A DNA stretch of 64,000 nt from the NCBI GenBank assembly GCA_021827205.1, contig JAKAWV010000003.1, positions 62,001 through 126,000 of the forward strand, written 5' to 3'. This DNA comes from Pseudomonadota bacterium (lineage in GTDB: Bacteria; Pseudomonadota; Gammaproteobacteria; Xanthomonadales; Rhodanobacteraceae). A program made the translations under genes and the position numbers. How positions within the stretch are numbered: the stretch's first letter is position 1; every line of letters starts with the position of its first letter. Below, one piece after another: positions 9,348 through 16,013 of this stretch. The notes beneath the pieces are model-generated. The model searched no databases and was not told the DNA's origin. It saw only the letters and a list, made by a program, of their open reading frames with translations.

Positions 9348-10055
9348 ATGGAAGCACACACAAAATTTGACATAGCGCATGCTTTTGTTGCGACAAGCAA
9401 CGATATATCAAAGCTATGGGGCATTTTCCAAAATGCCGGTTTAACTGTAACAGCCACCGTATCTTGCACTGATGGATTAGTCCGGCACTTTGACAATTGT
9501 GAATCCCTAGTCCAATACGACAATCCAACACGTGCTGCAATCAATTCACTAGAGATATCTGCAAAATCTCGTGATCCGTACACTACCGCAGAAATTTCGC
9601 TCGGTGCACGGTACTCCGCTCCAATCTCAATCTCGCTACGAGGCGAGGAAAATGCAGTTTCGTCAATGCGTACATATATTAGTGACGCTGTTGATGGAAT
9701 GCGTGCTTGGTATTCCAGACTATCTACAATCGACTTCTTGTATGTCTGGTTTCCCATCCTTATGGTTTTGCTCTTACTTGCTCAAATAATGAGTCCGTCA
9801 GGCACACCTCATCCCGCGACGCCGCTTAAGAAAGCCCTAGAAGCCCTGGCTATCGTTGTGGCAGTAATAGGAGGCATTGCTGCCGTAATCTGGGCAATCG
9901 CTTGGCTACGTAAGCGGTTCTTTCCCGTAGCAACATTCACAATCGGCCAAGGGCTTTCGAGACACCAGCATAATGAGCAAATTCGATGGGTCGTAATAGT
10001 GGGGTTCGTGGTCGGGGTTGGAGCGTCGATTGTCGCAACTATTCTGCTCGCCTAA
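9348..10055 (+). CDS. Integron cassette 1: hypothetical membrane protein
   Basis: A 235-residue protein I do not recognise. The first ~125 residues are soluble and mixed (MEAHTKFDIAHAFVATSNDI onward). Three predicted membrane helices follow, at about 130-148, 163-187 and 213-234, so the protein is probably anchored with the N-terminal domain in the cytoplasm. The base composition is clearly more AT-rich than the flanking chromosome and codon use differs, consistent with a foreign cassette. The ATG lies 23 bp into the cassette. The stop TAA (10053-10055) is part of the first attC box. Confidence 0.8.
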   Translation: MEAHTKFDIAHAFVATSNDISKLWGIFQNAGLTVTATVSCTDGLVRHFDNCESLVQYDNPTRAAINSLEISAKSRDPYTTAEISLGARYSAPISISLRGEENAVSSMRTYISDAVDGMRAWYSRLSTIDFLYVWFPILMVLLLLAQIMSPSGTPHPATPLKKALEALAIVVAVIGGIAAVIWAIAWLRKRFFPVATFTIGQGLSRHQHNEQIRWVVIVGFVVGVGASIVATILLA

Positions 10056-10136
10056 CATGGCGCTCAACCTCGCTCCCTTCGGTCGCTGGACGCTGCGCGA
10101 TAAAGCCGCGCAGCGCCAGTTAGCTCTGCGTTAGAA
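10050..10136 (+). other. attC site 1 (87 bp)
   Basis: Cassette recombination site. The first box GCCTAAC (10050-10056) is the exact complement of the core GTTAGGC at 9324-9330. The last box is GTTAGAA (10130-10136). Between them lies an imperfect palindrome with CGCTGCGCG and CGCGCAGCG arms around ATAAAGC. The inner arms are nearly identical to those of attC5. Confidence 0.9.
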
Positions 10137-10144
10137 CTCTCAAT

Positions 10145-10603
10145 ATGGCTCAGCGCTCACGTCTTTCTACTGGTCTCTATGGTGTCGCAGGCGAGTATTT
10201 CGTTGCCGCCGAGTTGTCGCGTCGAGGCTACGTGGCATCGCTCACGTTACGAAACACACGCGGCATAGACATATTGGCCTCAAATACTGATGCAACCAAA
10301 AGTGTTGGCATTCAAGTCAAAGCAATTCAAGGCAGTGGCAAGGAATGGATGCTCAATCAAAAAATTGAAAACGACATTGCAACCAACCTGTTCTTTGTGT
10401 TTATACGCCTCAACGATCTCAACGCGCCAGATTACTACATCGTGCCCCGCGAGGAGGTCGCTCGCTATGCTCGCGAAAATCACCAGCGATGGCTCAAAAC
10501 GCCCGGCCTTAAAGGGCGGCAGCATCAAGACACACCAATGCGCAAGTTCGCTGACAACGACAACAAGTACCTCAACAAATGGGAGTTATTAGGTCTTGAC
10601 TAA
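10145..10603 (+). CDS. Integron cassette 2: PD-(D/E)XK nuclease-fold protein
   Basis: A 152-residue protein. GVAGEYFVAAELSRRGYVAS, then RGIDILA, then VGIQVKA gives Glu17, Asp42 and Gln57-x-Lys59 at the spacing of the PD-(D/E)XK nuclease fold (the E-D-QxK variant seen in Mrr-like, Holliday-resolvase-like and related families). The remainder (EWMLNQKIENDIATNLFFVF) continues an alpha/beta core. It is the only ORF in its cassette and starts 15 bp from the crossover point. Fold assignment is inference from motifs. Target (foreign DNA, repair intermediates) is unknown. Composition is AT-richer than the surrounding chromosome. Confidence 0.75.
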   Translation: MAQRSRLSTGLYGVAGEYFVAAELSRRGYVASLTLRNTRGIDILASNTDATKSVGIQVKAIQGSGKEWMLNQKIENDIATNLFFVFIRLNDLNAPDYYIVPREEVARYARENHQRWLKTPGLKGRQHQDTPMRKFADNDNKYLNKWELLGLD

Positions 10604-10609
10604 GCCGAG

Positions 10610-10672
10610 TTCTAACCCTGCGCTCAAGCGGGACTGCGCAAAAGCGCGCAGCCCCTTAGCTCCACGTTAGAG
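10610..10672 (+). other. attC site 2 (63 bp)
   Basis: First box TTCTAAC (10610-10616) complements the start of cassette 2 (GTTAGAA at 10130). Including the flanking base, GTTCTAAC pairs over 8 bp. The last box is GTTAGAG (10666-10672). The central stem is CTGCGC / GCGCAG. It is the shortest attC of the array. The first box departs from the RYYYAAC consensus at its first base, but in the same way as its partner. Confidence 0.88.
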
Positions 10673-10678
10673 CGCACT

Positions 10679-11161
10679 ATGTCCCACCTCGAATCACTTA
10701 TCGTTGAATACCTTGACTGGCAGGGGTACTTGGTACGCCGAAATACAAAAGTCGGGCGTCTGAAGCACGGCGGATGGGAAATGGAGCTGGACGTGATCGG
10801 TTACAACCCACACAATGGTGACCTCGTCCACTATGAGCCTTCGGTTGACGCACACACATGGGATACACGCGAAGCCAGATACGCCAAGAAATTCGAGGCG
10901 GCAAGGAGACTCATTTTTGCTGAGGTCTTCTCTTGGCTGCCACCGGAAACACCGTTACGCCAAATCGCCGTGTTTCCCTCTCACCCAAAAAGCCGAGACA
11001 TCATTGCAGGCGGTCAAATCCTGTCCATTGATGAGTTCGTTGCCGAGGTTCGTTCAAAAGTTGTCGAGTGTGGCGTTGCTTGCCGTAGTGCCATATCCGA
11101 AAACTATCCGTTGCTTCGCGTGTTGCAGCTTTCTCACTGTGGCTACAACCGCGCTCTCTAA
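10679..11161 (+). CDS. Integron cassette 3: degenerate PD-(D/E)XK-like protein
   Basis: A 160-residue protein. The pattern WEMELDVIGYNPHNGDLVHY followed by EPS resembles the nuclease-fold core ExD...E-x-K (Glu36, Asp38, Glu53), but the lysine position holds Ser55. Either the active site is degenerate or the metal is held differently. A helical region (REARYAKKFEAARRLIFAEV) and a C-terminal beta/alpha unit follow. The ATG lies 12 bp into the cassette. The TAA stop (11159-11161) lies inside the first attC box. Function is unknown; the fold is inference. Confidence 0.75.
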   Translation: MSHLESLIVEYLDWQGYLVRRNTKVGRLKHGGWEMELDVIGYNPHNGDLVHYEPSVDAHTWDTREARYAKKFEAARRLIFAEVFSWLPPETPLRQIAVFPSHPKSRDIIAGGQILSIDEFVAEVRSKVVECGVACRSAISENYPLLRVLQLSHCGYNRAL

Positions 11162-11227
11162 CATTCCGCTCCAGAGGGACGCTCCGCCGGCAAGCCGGCT
11201 CCGCGCCCCTGAGCTTGCACGTTCGGC
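11156..11227 (+). other. attC site 3 (72 bp)
   Basis: First box CTCTAAC (11156-11162) complements the GTTAGAG that begins cassette 3. The last box is GTTCGGC (11221-11227), which breaks the GTTRRRY consensus at its fourth base. Cassette 4 nevertheless carries the matching change in its own attC. Inner sequence includes AGAGGGACGCTCCGC and TCCGCGCCCCTGAGC, both shared with attC4. Confidence 0.88.
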
Positions 11228-11249
11228 GTCATAAACCTAAGGAGACACC

Positions 11250-11885
11250 GTGGCACAAGCCGGTCAGTTACGCATTCACGGACAAGGTGAAGTCGAGGTC
11301 GACTTGATCGTCGCCTACCTCAATGATTTCAGGTTCGCATATAACGCCTTGTGCGTATTCGAAGAAACCATTGATGGATGGGCACGGACTTCAAAGCGCT
11401 ATCCATTCCCACTCTTTGAGTTGGAGATGGCCTATGGGTGGAGAAGCTACCAGCGCGGAGGGCGCGCAGTGCGTGACGTAGCTGGTACCCCCGAAGAACT
11501 GGCACTCTTGGTTCCCAAGTCTCAACAGCTTGTACTCTCAGGCGTTGTGCTTCAGTCGCCGGGGTTTTGGGAATTTTTCGGAAAACTCAATCCCCTGGAG
11601 GTTCTTCGCCAGTACTTGAATGATCGGCACGAGCGCCGCAAAGATCGCGAATATAGGGAGGGTGCCGAACAGCGCAGGCTACGACTCGAAAACCTGAAGC
11701 TGGAAAATGAAGTGATCCGGGGTCGTATTGAGATTGCAAAAAATCTCGGTGCATCCGAGCGTGACTTGGAGCCGTTGCTGAATCAGCTAATTTATCGGCC
11801 GCTGACGAGTCTCGATCGGCACCAGGACCTTGGAACCATAAATTCCGCCGAGGCACCGCGGCGCATTGACGGTCAACGAGATTAA
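11250..11885 (+). CDS. Integron cassette 4: hypothetical coiled-coil protein
   Basis: A 211-residue protein of unknown function starting at GTG (11250) behind AAGGAGA. The first ~110 residues form a mixed domain (VEVDLIVAYLNDFRFAYNAL, PFPLFELEMAYGWRSY). Residues ~115-175 are strongly helical and charged (YLNDRHERRKDREYREGAEQ, then RRLRLENLKLENEVIRGRI), suggesting a coiled coil and oligomerisation. There is no membrane segment or signal peptide. It is the least AT-rich of the cassette ORFs. I do not recognise a family, so no role is proposed. Confidence 0.72.
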   Translation: MAQAGQLRIHGQGEVEVDLIVAYLNDFRFAYNALCVFEETIDGWARTSKRYPFPLFELEMAYGWRSYQRGGRAVRDVAGTPEELALLVPKSQQLVLSGVVLQSPGFWEFFGKLNPLEVLRQYLNDRHERRKDREYREGAEQRRLRLENLKLENEVIRGRIEIAKNLGASERDLEPLLNQLIYRPLTSLDRHQDLGTINSAEAPRRIDGQRD

Positions 11886-11903
11886 GGGGCGCGGTACGAT
11901 GAC

Positions 11904-11984
11904 GCCGAACCCATCGCTCCAGAGGGACGCTCCGCAAGCGTGCTTCGCCCGCTTGTTCCGCGCCCCTGAGCTATCACGTTAGCC
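11904..11984 (+). other. attC site 4 (81 bp)
   Basis: First box GCCGAAC (11904-11910). With three more bases it reads GACGCCGAAC, the perfect complement of the first ten bases at cassette 4 (GTTCGGCGTC, 11221-11230). The last box is GTTAGCC (11978-11984). Inner arms share AGAGGGACGCTCCGC and TCCGCGCCCCTGAGC with attC3. Confidence 0.9.
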
Positions 11985-11999
11985 CCTCAGGAAAACCAC

Positions 12000-12899
12000 A
12001 TGCCGCTACCACTCGCACTCCAAGGTGATCGCTGGACTGAATACACCGCACGAAATATTCTTCCGATGCTTGTTTGGTGTGCCAAACATGGCAAGAAGAT
12101 AACTTACGGTCAGCTGGACCAAGAGATTCAGCGAAGGCAACTTGGGCATCACGTTAACGTTGTGGTCTATGGCCACCCAGCTGGAGCGATTGGAAATGCT
12201 CTGCTAGAAACGGAAGCTGCTATCGGTGAAAAAATACCCCCGATCAATTCACTTGTTGTAAATGCAAAATCAGGAATTCCTGGCGCTGGTTGCGACTACT
12301 ATTTAAAGACCTATCTCGCACGGCGAAACTCAAAAGAACTAACTGATGCACAGCGCAAATCAATGGCCGAGGACACCATCGAGGAAATTTGGAGATACCA
12401 AGGCTGGGACGAGATACTTAAAGGCTATGGCCTCAAAGCACTTAGCGGAGGCATTCCAGCCTTAGAATCGAATAGACCTTCAAAGCAAGGCCCAACGAAA
12501 GGTGGTTGGTCGTCTGAACCTGAGAGCAAAGAACACGCTGCATTAAAGGTCTGGGTATCAATGAATCCAAACATACTGAAGTCAAAAATCCCGTTTAAGA
12601 ATGGCATTACTGAATGGCTATATGCTTCGGCTGATCGTGTGGATGTAATGTTTGAGCATGTAGACGGCTGCGTAGCTGTAGAGGTCAAGTCAATCAAGTC
12701 AAACGATGCTGATTTGGAGCGTGGAATCTATCAGTGTGTTAAGTATCAGTCTCTCCTTCGTGCTGAATTGAAGGCGGCAGGAGTAATACCAAACGGTCAT
12801 GCGATATTGGTCACCGAACGGCAACTGCCCGAACCGCTGGTTCAGCTTGCTGACCTATTGGGAGTTCGTGTTGTCGAAGTTCCACAAAAACGGGGCTAA
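12000..12899 (+). CDS. Integron cassette 5: PD-(D/E)XK nuclease-like protein
   Basis: A 299-residue, two-part protein. The N-terminal ~150 residues (MPLPLALQGDRWTEYTARNI and later ITYGQLDQEI) form an unrecognised helical domain. The C-terminal part carries Glu179 (KEHAALK), then DRVDVMFEHVDGCVAVEVKS with Asp215, Glu228-x-Lys230, then RGIYQCVKYQ, which is the full D...ExK active-site pattern of PD-(D/E)XK nucleases plus the helix that follows it. It is AT-rich relative to the chromosome. The TAA stop (12897-12899) is in the attC5 first box. The active site looks complete; a DNA-cleaving role is likely but the target is unknown. Confidence 0.8.
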   Translation: MPLPLALQGDRWTEYTARNILPMLVWCAKHGKKITYGQLDQEIQRRQLGHHVNVVVYGHPAGAIGNALLETEAAIGEKIPPINSLVVNAKSGIPGAGCDYYLKTYLARRNSKELTDAQRKSMAEDTIEEIWRYQGWDEILKGYGLKALSGGIPALESNRPSKQGPTKGGWSSEPESKEHAALKVWVSMNPNILKSKIPFKNGITEWLYASADRVDVMFEHVDGCVAVEVKSIKSNDADLERGIYQCVKYQSLLRAELKAAGVIPNGHAILVTERQLPEPLVQLADLLGVRVVEVPQKRG

Positions 12900-12963
12900 C
12901 CCGGCAGTCCACACGGACGCTGCGCGATAAAGCCGCGCAGCGCCGGTGACTTCTACGTCATGC
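12894..12963 (+). other. attC site 5 (70 bp), last box imperfect
   Basis: First box GGCTAAC (12894-12900), extended GGGGCTAAC, complements the TTAGCCCC start of cassette 5. The central palindrome is nearly identical to that of attC1. The last box reads GTCATGC (12957-12963): the third base is C instead of the invariant T of GTT. This is probably the decayed end of the cassette array. Confidence 0.78.
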
Positions 12964-12978
12964 CGCAAGGCTTATCAC

Positions 12979-13242
12979 TCAGGCGTAGTGATAGCGGCAC
13001 GACACGATGGCCAGCGCATTGGCCTCGACGGCATAGACCAGTCGCTGGGTATCATCGATGCGCCGCGACCAGTAACCGGCGAGGCTTTCGCGCAATGACT
13101 CGGGCTTGCCGACCCCCTCGAACGGATGGCGCATCGCATCCTGGATCAACGCGTTGATGCGCTTCAAGGTCTTGCGATCCTGCCCCTGCCAGTACATGTA
13201 GTCGCTCCAGGCGGCCGACGTCCAGAGCAGCCTATCAACCAT
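12979..13242 (-). CDS. yoeB: YoeB/Txe-family toxin (mRNA interferase)
   Basis: An 87-residue toxin of a type II toxin-antitoxin pair. Family members cut mRNA at the ribosome A site. The C-terminus SRRIDDTQRLVYAV followed by SCRYHYA is the signature of YoeB (conserved Arg and the terminal His-Tyr of the catalytic centre). Start MVDRLLWTSAAWSDYMYWQG fits the family, as does length (E. coli YoeB: 84). The ATG lies inside the end of the antitoxin gene (8-bp overlap), so translation is coupled. It lies on the strand opposite to the cassettes, just past attC5. Confidence 0.93.
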   Translation of the reverse strand: MVDRLLWTSAAWSDYMYWQGQDRKTLKRINALIQDAMRHPFEGVGKPESLRESLAGYWSRRIDDTQRLVYAVEANALAIVSCRYHYA

Positions 13243-13489
13243 CGGCGAGGATGCGTTCGCGCACTTTGCCCTTGCGCAACTGGCCGATCGATTTCGCCAG
13301 ATGGGCGGCGTTGGCCGGGGTCTTGAGCAGGTGAACCGTTTCCACCCAGCTATTCAAGGTGTCCAGCGACATCACCACTGCATCGGGCGCATCGCGGCGC
13401 GTGATCACGGTCACGTCGGCATTTTCGACGACACTGTCAATGACTTGCTTGAGGTTGTTGCGGGCTTCTGAAAAGCTGACGACGCGCAT
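13235..13489 (-). CDS. yefM: YefM/Phd-family antitoxin
   Basis: An 84-residue antitoxin. The N-terminal MRVVSFSEARNNLKQVIDSV is the DNA-binding Phd/YefM fold; VTVITRRDAPDAVVMSLDTL and the following helix are family-typical. The C-terminal ~25 residues would wrap around YoeB. It is the first gene of the pair and normally represses its own promoter. A TATACT box (minus strand, 13514-13519) lies 25 bp upstream of the ATG, a plausible -10; no good -35 was found. Confidence 0.93.
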   Translation of the reverse strand: MRVVSFSEARNNLKQVIDSVVENADVTVITRRDAPDAVVMSLDTLNSWVETVHLLKTPANAAHLAKSIGQLRKGKVRERILADG

Positions 13490-13991
13490 AGAACTTGTCC
13501 AGTGAGTGGTACGAGTATAAGGGGGTTTCGACGGGCCGTGGTTGAAGCCAACAGGCCGTTTATGCGCAAGGACACGCGACGGGTTGACGCCACGCTGGGC
13601 ACGATGACCGATGCGGCTGTCGGTTCTGTGCGTCGGTGTGCTTCCGCGCTGGCGAGCGAGGTCAGCTCGCCAGCTTGGCGCTGACGACTTTCTCGGCGCC
13701 GCCGACCCGCGCCGTGAGCGCGAGATCGAGCAGGCGCTGGTGGAAAGGATCGAGGGGGTAACCCATCGCCCTACTCAATGCTGTCGGTCGGATGAGCGGT
13801 TTGAAAAACCGCTCCGGCACAGGAACGTGTCGCCGCGACGAGCACGCAGTTGCTTGTCGCGCCAAAGGTGGCGCGGCTCCGCCGCGCCCGTTTGCGTGCA
13901 TACCGCGGCAAGAGGCCGGTTTTGCAAACGGATCGGATGCCGCCCAAGCCCATCGCGCGCTGCGGCTGCGGAGCATTAAACTGAATATTTT
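13490..13991. other. Gene-free 502-bp stretch with several inverted repeats
   Basis: It holds the yefM promoter region, an inverted repeat GCTGGCGAGC / GCTCGCCAGC (13648-13674), the second copy of the dispersed palindrome (13794-13816), a GGCGCGGC / GCCGCGCC hairpin (13870-13888) and a partial repeat copy CGGTTTTGCAAAC (13917-13929). A 34-codon minus-strand frame ending at 13662 has no recognisable homology. This may be decayed accessory DNA between the integron and the conserved chromosome. Confidence 0.55.
13794..13816. repeat. Dispersed palindromic repeat, copy 2
   Basis: GAGCGGTTT, GAA, AAACCGCTC (13794-13814) plus CG: a perfect 9-bp-arm palindrome that matches the minus strand of 3039-3061 with a single mismatch over 23 bases. 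Partial relatives are at 13912-13929 and 55802-55819 (both GAGGCC then CGGTTTTGCA). Confidence 0.6.
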
Positions 13992-15200
13992 GTGCGGAAC
14001 GGCGGCGTGCAACACGTGGATCTTCCCCAACCCGATGTCGCAGCCCGTGCCCATTCCGCGCGTCTGGTCGCGCTGCTGCGCGAACTGATCGCCGCGCGCG
14101 GGCCGATGCCGTTTCACGCGTTCATGGAGCGCTGTCTGTACGCGCCGGGGCTGGGCTATTACAGCGCCGGGGCGCGCAAGTTCGGCGCGGCCGGGGATTT
14201 CGTCACCGGCGCCGAGCTGGGGCCGATCTTCGCGCGCTGCGTGGCCAGCGCACTGGCGCCGTCGCTGCTGCTGCTGGGCGCGCAGGCCGACTGGCTGGAG
14301 CTGGGTGGCGGCAGCGGCGCTTTCGCCGAACACTTGCTGCTGGCGCTGGCGGCGCGCGACGCGCTGCCGACGCGCTACTTGATGCTGGAGCCCAGCGCCG
14401 AGCTGCGCGCGCGTCAGCAGTCACGGCTGCGCGAGCGCTTGCCTGCCGCGCTGTTCGCCCGATTGCAGTGGATCGAGCGACCACCCGAGCAGCCCTGGCG
14501 CGGCGTGCTGTTCGCCAACGAGGTGCTCGACGCGCTGCCCGCCACGCGCTTCGCCGTGCGCGGCGGCGAGGTGTACGAGGAGCACGTGGCGCTGGATGGT
14601 GCGGGCGGATTCATGCGCGTGGATCGCCCGGCCGATGCACTGACGTCCGCCGCCGTGCGTCATCTCGAACGCGCGCTGGGCCAGTCGTTCGCGGACGGCT
14701 ACCGCTCCGAGCTGCTGCCGCAGATGCCGTACTGGATGCAGGCCGTGGCCGGCGCGCTCGAAACCGGTTTGGCGCTGTTCGTCGATTACGGCTACCCGCG
14801 CGCCGAGTACTACTTGCCGCAGCGCGCGAACGGCACGCTGCGCGCGTTTTATCGGCATCGCATGCACGCAGACGTGTTTTTCCATCCCGGTCTGCAGGAC
14901 TTGACCGCCAGCGTGGATTTCAGCGCGCTGGCCGAAGCCGGGCGGGGCGCGGGACTGGAACTGGCGGCCTACGTGCCGCAAGGTCAATTCCTGCTGGCGG
15001 CGGGTTTGGAGCAGGTGCACGCCGAGGCCGCCACCGGGCTGGATGCCGCCGGGCTGTATGCACTGGCGCAGGAGATCAAGCGCCTGATGCTGCCCGAGGC
15101 CATGGGCGAGCGCTTCCATGCCATGCTGTTCGCGCGCGGCCTGGCCGCGGCGGCGTTGCCGGCAGAGTTGCTGTTGGCCGACCGCCGCGCGCGCTTGTGA
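13992..15200 (+). CDS. MidA/NDUFAF7-type SAM-dependent methyltransferase
   Basis: About 400 residues, the COG1565 (DUF185) family whose mitochondrial members methylate an arginine of respiratory complex I. Bacterial substrates are unclear. Signatures: PMPFHAFMERCLYAPGLGYY near the N-terminus, AAGDFVTGAELGPIF, the SAM-binding WLELGGGSGAFAEHL, then FANEVLDALP and GLALFVDYGYPRAEYY. All family blocks are intact. The start is uncertain: GTG at 13992 or in-frame GTGs at 14007 and 14016; homology begins by about residue 20. A G/C-rich hairpin (15206-15227) lies between it and the convergent ABC permease gene. Confidence 0.9.
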   Translation: MRNGGVQHVDLPQPDVAARAHSARLVALLRELIAARGPMPFHAFMERCLYAPGLGYYSAGARKFGAAGDFVTGAELGPIFARCVASALAPSLLLLGAQADWLELGGGSGAFAEHLLLALAARDALPTRYLMLEPSAELRARQQSRLRERLPAALFARLQWIERPPEQPWRGVLFANEVLDALPATRFAVRGGEVYEEHVALDGAGGFMRVDRPADALTSAAVRHLERALGQSFADGYRSELLPQMPYWMQAVAGALETGLALFVDYGYPRAEYYLPQRANGTLRAFYRHRMHADVFFHPGLQDLTASVDFSALAEAGRGAGLELAAYVPQGQFLLAAGLEQVHAEAATGLDAAGLYALAQEIKRLMLPEAMGERFHAMLFARGLAAAALPAELLLADRRARL

Positions 15201-15239
15201 GGCAAGCCCCTCTCCCACCGGGAGGGGAACAGCCCGCTC

Positions 15240-16013
15240 TCAACTGCGCAGTCCGCGCCCGTGGTGCAACAGGCGCTCGGCGATGATGCCCAGCCCCACG
15301 AACAGCACCAGCATCACCGCGTACGCAGGTAGCAGCGCGATGTCGCCGACACCGAGCATGCCGTCGCGGAAGGCGCTGACCATGTACAGGATCGGGTTGG
15401 CGTGCGAAATATCGCGCCACGGTTGCGGCAACTGGTCGACCGAATAGAACACGCCGCCAAGATAAGTGAGCGGGGTGAGCACGAAGGTCGGCACCAGCGC
15501 GATGTCGTCGAACTTGCGCGCGAACATGGCGTTGATGAAGCCGGCCAGCGAGAAGATCGCCGTGGTCAGCACCACGCTGCTGATCGTCACCCAGATGCTG
15601 ACGATGTGCAGGCTGGTGAAAAACAGCGAAATGCCCAGCACGATCACGCCCACCATCAGCCCACGCAGCATCGCGCCGCCGATGTATCCGGCGAGGATCA
15701 CCCGCGGCGGCATCGGACTGACCAGCATTTCCTCGACGTAGCGCCCGAACTTGGCACCGAAGAACGAGCTGGTGACGTTGCCGTAGCTGTTGGTGATCAC
15801 GCTCATCATCACCAGGCCGGGGGTGATGTACTGCATGTAGGTATAACCGTGGATTTCACCGATGCGGCTGCCGATGAGCGTGCCGAAAATCAGGAAGTAC
15901 AAGGTCATGGTGATCGCCGGCGGCATCAGCGTCTGGCCCCAGATGCGCACGATGCGGATGATCTCGCGGCGGATCAGGGTGTAGAGCGCCACCCACTGTT
16001 CATAGGCGCTCAT
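15240..16013 (-). CDS. yadH: ABC-2 type transporter permease (YadH-like)
   Basis: A 257-residue membrane permease with six predicted helices. MSAYEQWVALYTLIRREIIR and ITPGLVMMSVITNSYGNVTS with the downstream MLVSPMPPRVILAGYI segment are characteristic of the YadH/NodJ-like ABC-2 permeases. It pairs with the ATPase encoded just upstream; start and stop overlap as ATGA (16010-16013). The exported substrate of this family is not firmly known. Confidence 0.92.
   Translation of the reverse strand: MSAYEQWVALYTLIRREIIRIVRIWGQTLMPPAITMTLYFLIFGTLIGSRIGEIHGYTYMQYITPGLVMMSVITNSYGNVTSSFFGAKFGRYVEEMLVSPMPPRVILAGYIGGAMLRGLMVGVIVLGISLFFTSLHIVSIWVTISSVVLTTAIFSLAGFINAMFARKFDDIALVPTFVLTPLTYLGGVFYSVDQLPQPWRDISHANPILYMVSAFRDGMLGVGDIALLPAYAVMLVLFVGLGIIAERLLHHGRGLRS

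Noticed and set aside
13662-13764. 34-codon minus-strand peptide near the integron end
   Set aside because: It overlaps an inverted repeat, lacks a clear ribosome site and resembles nothing known. It could be a fragment of a lost gene but cannot be supported.
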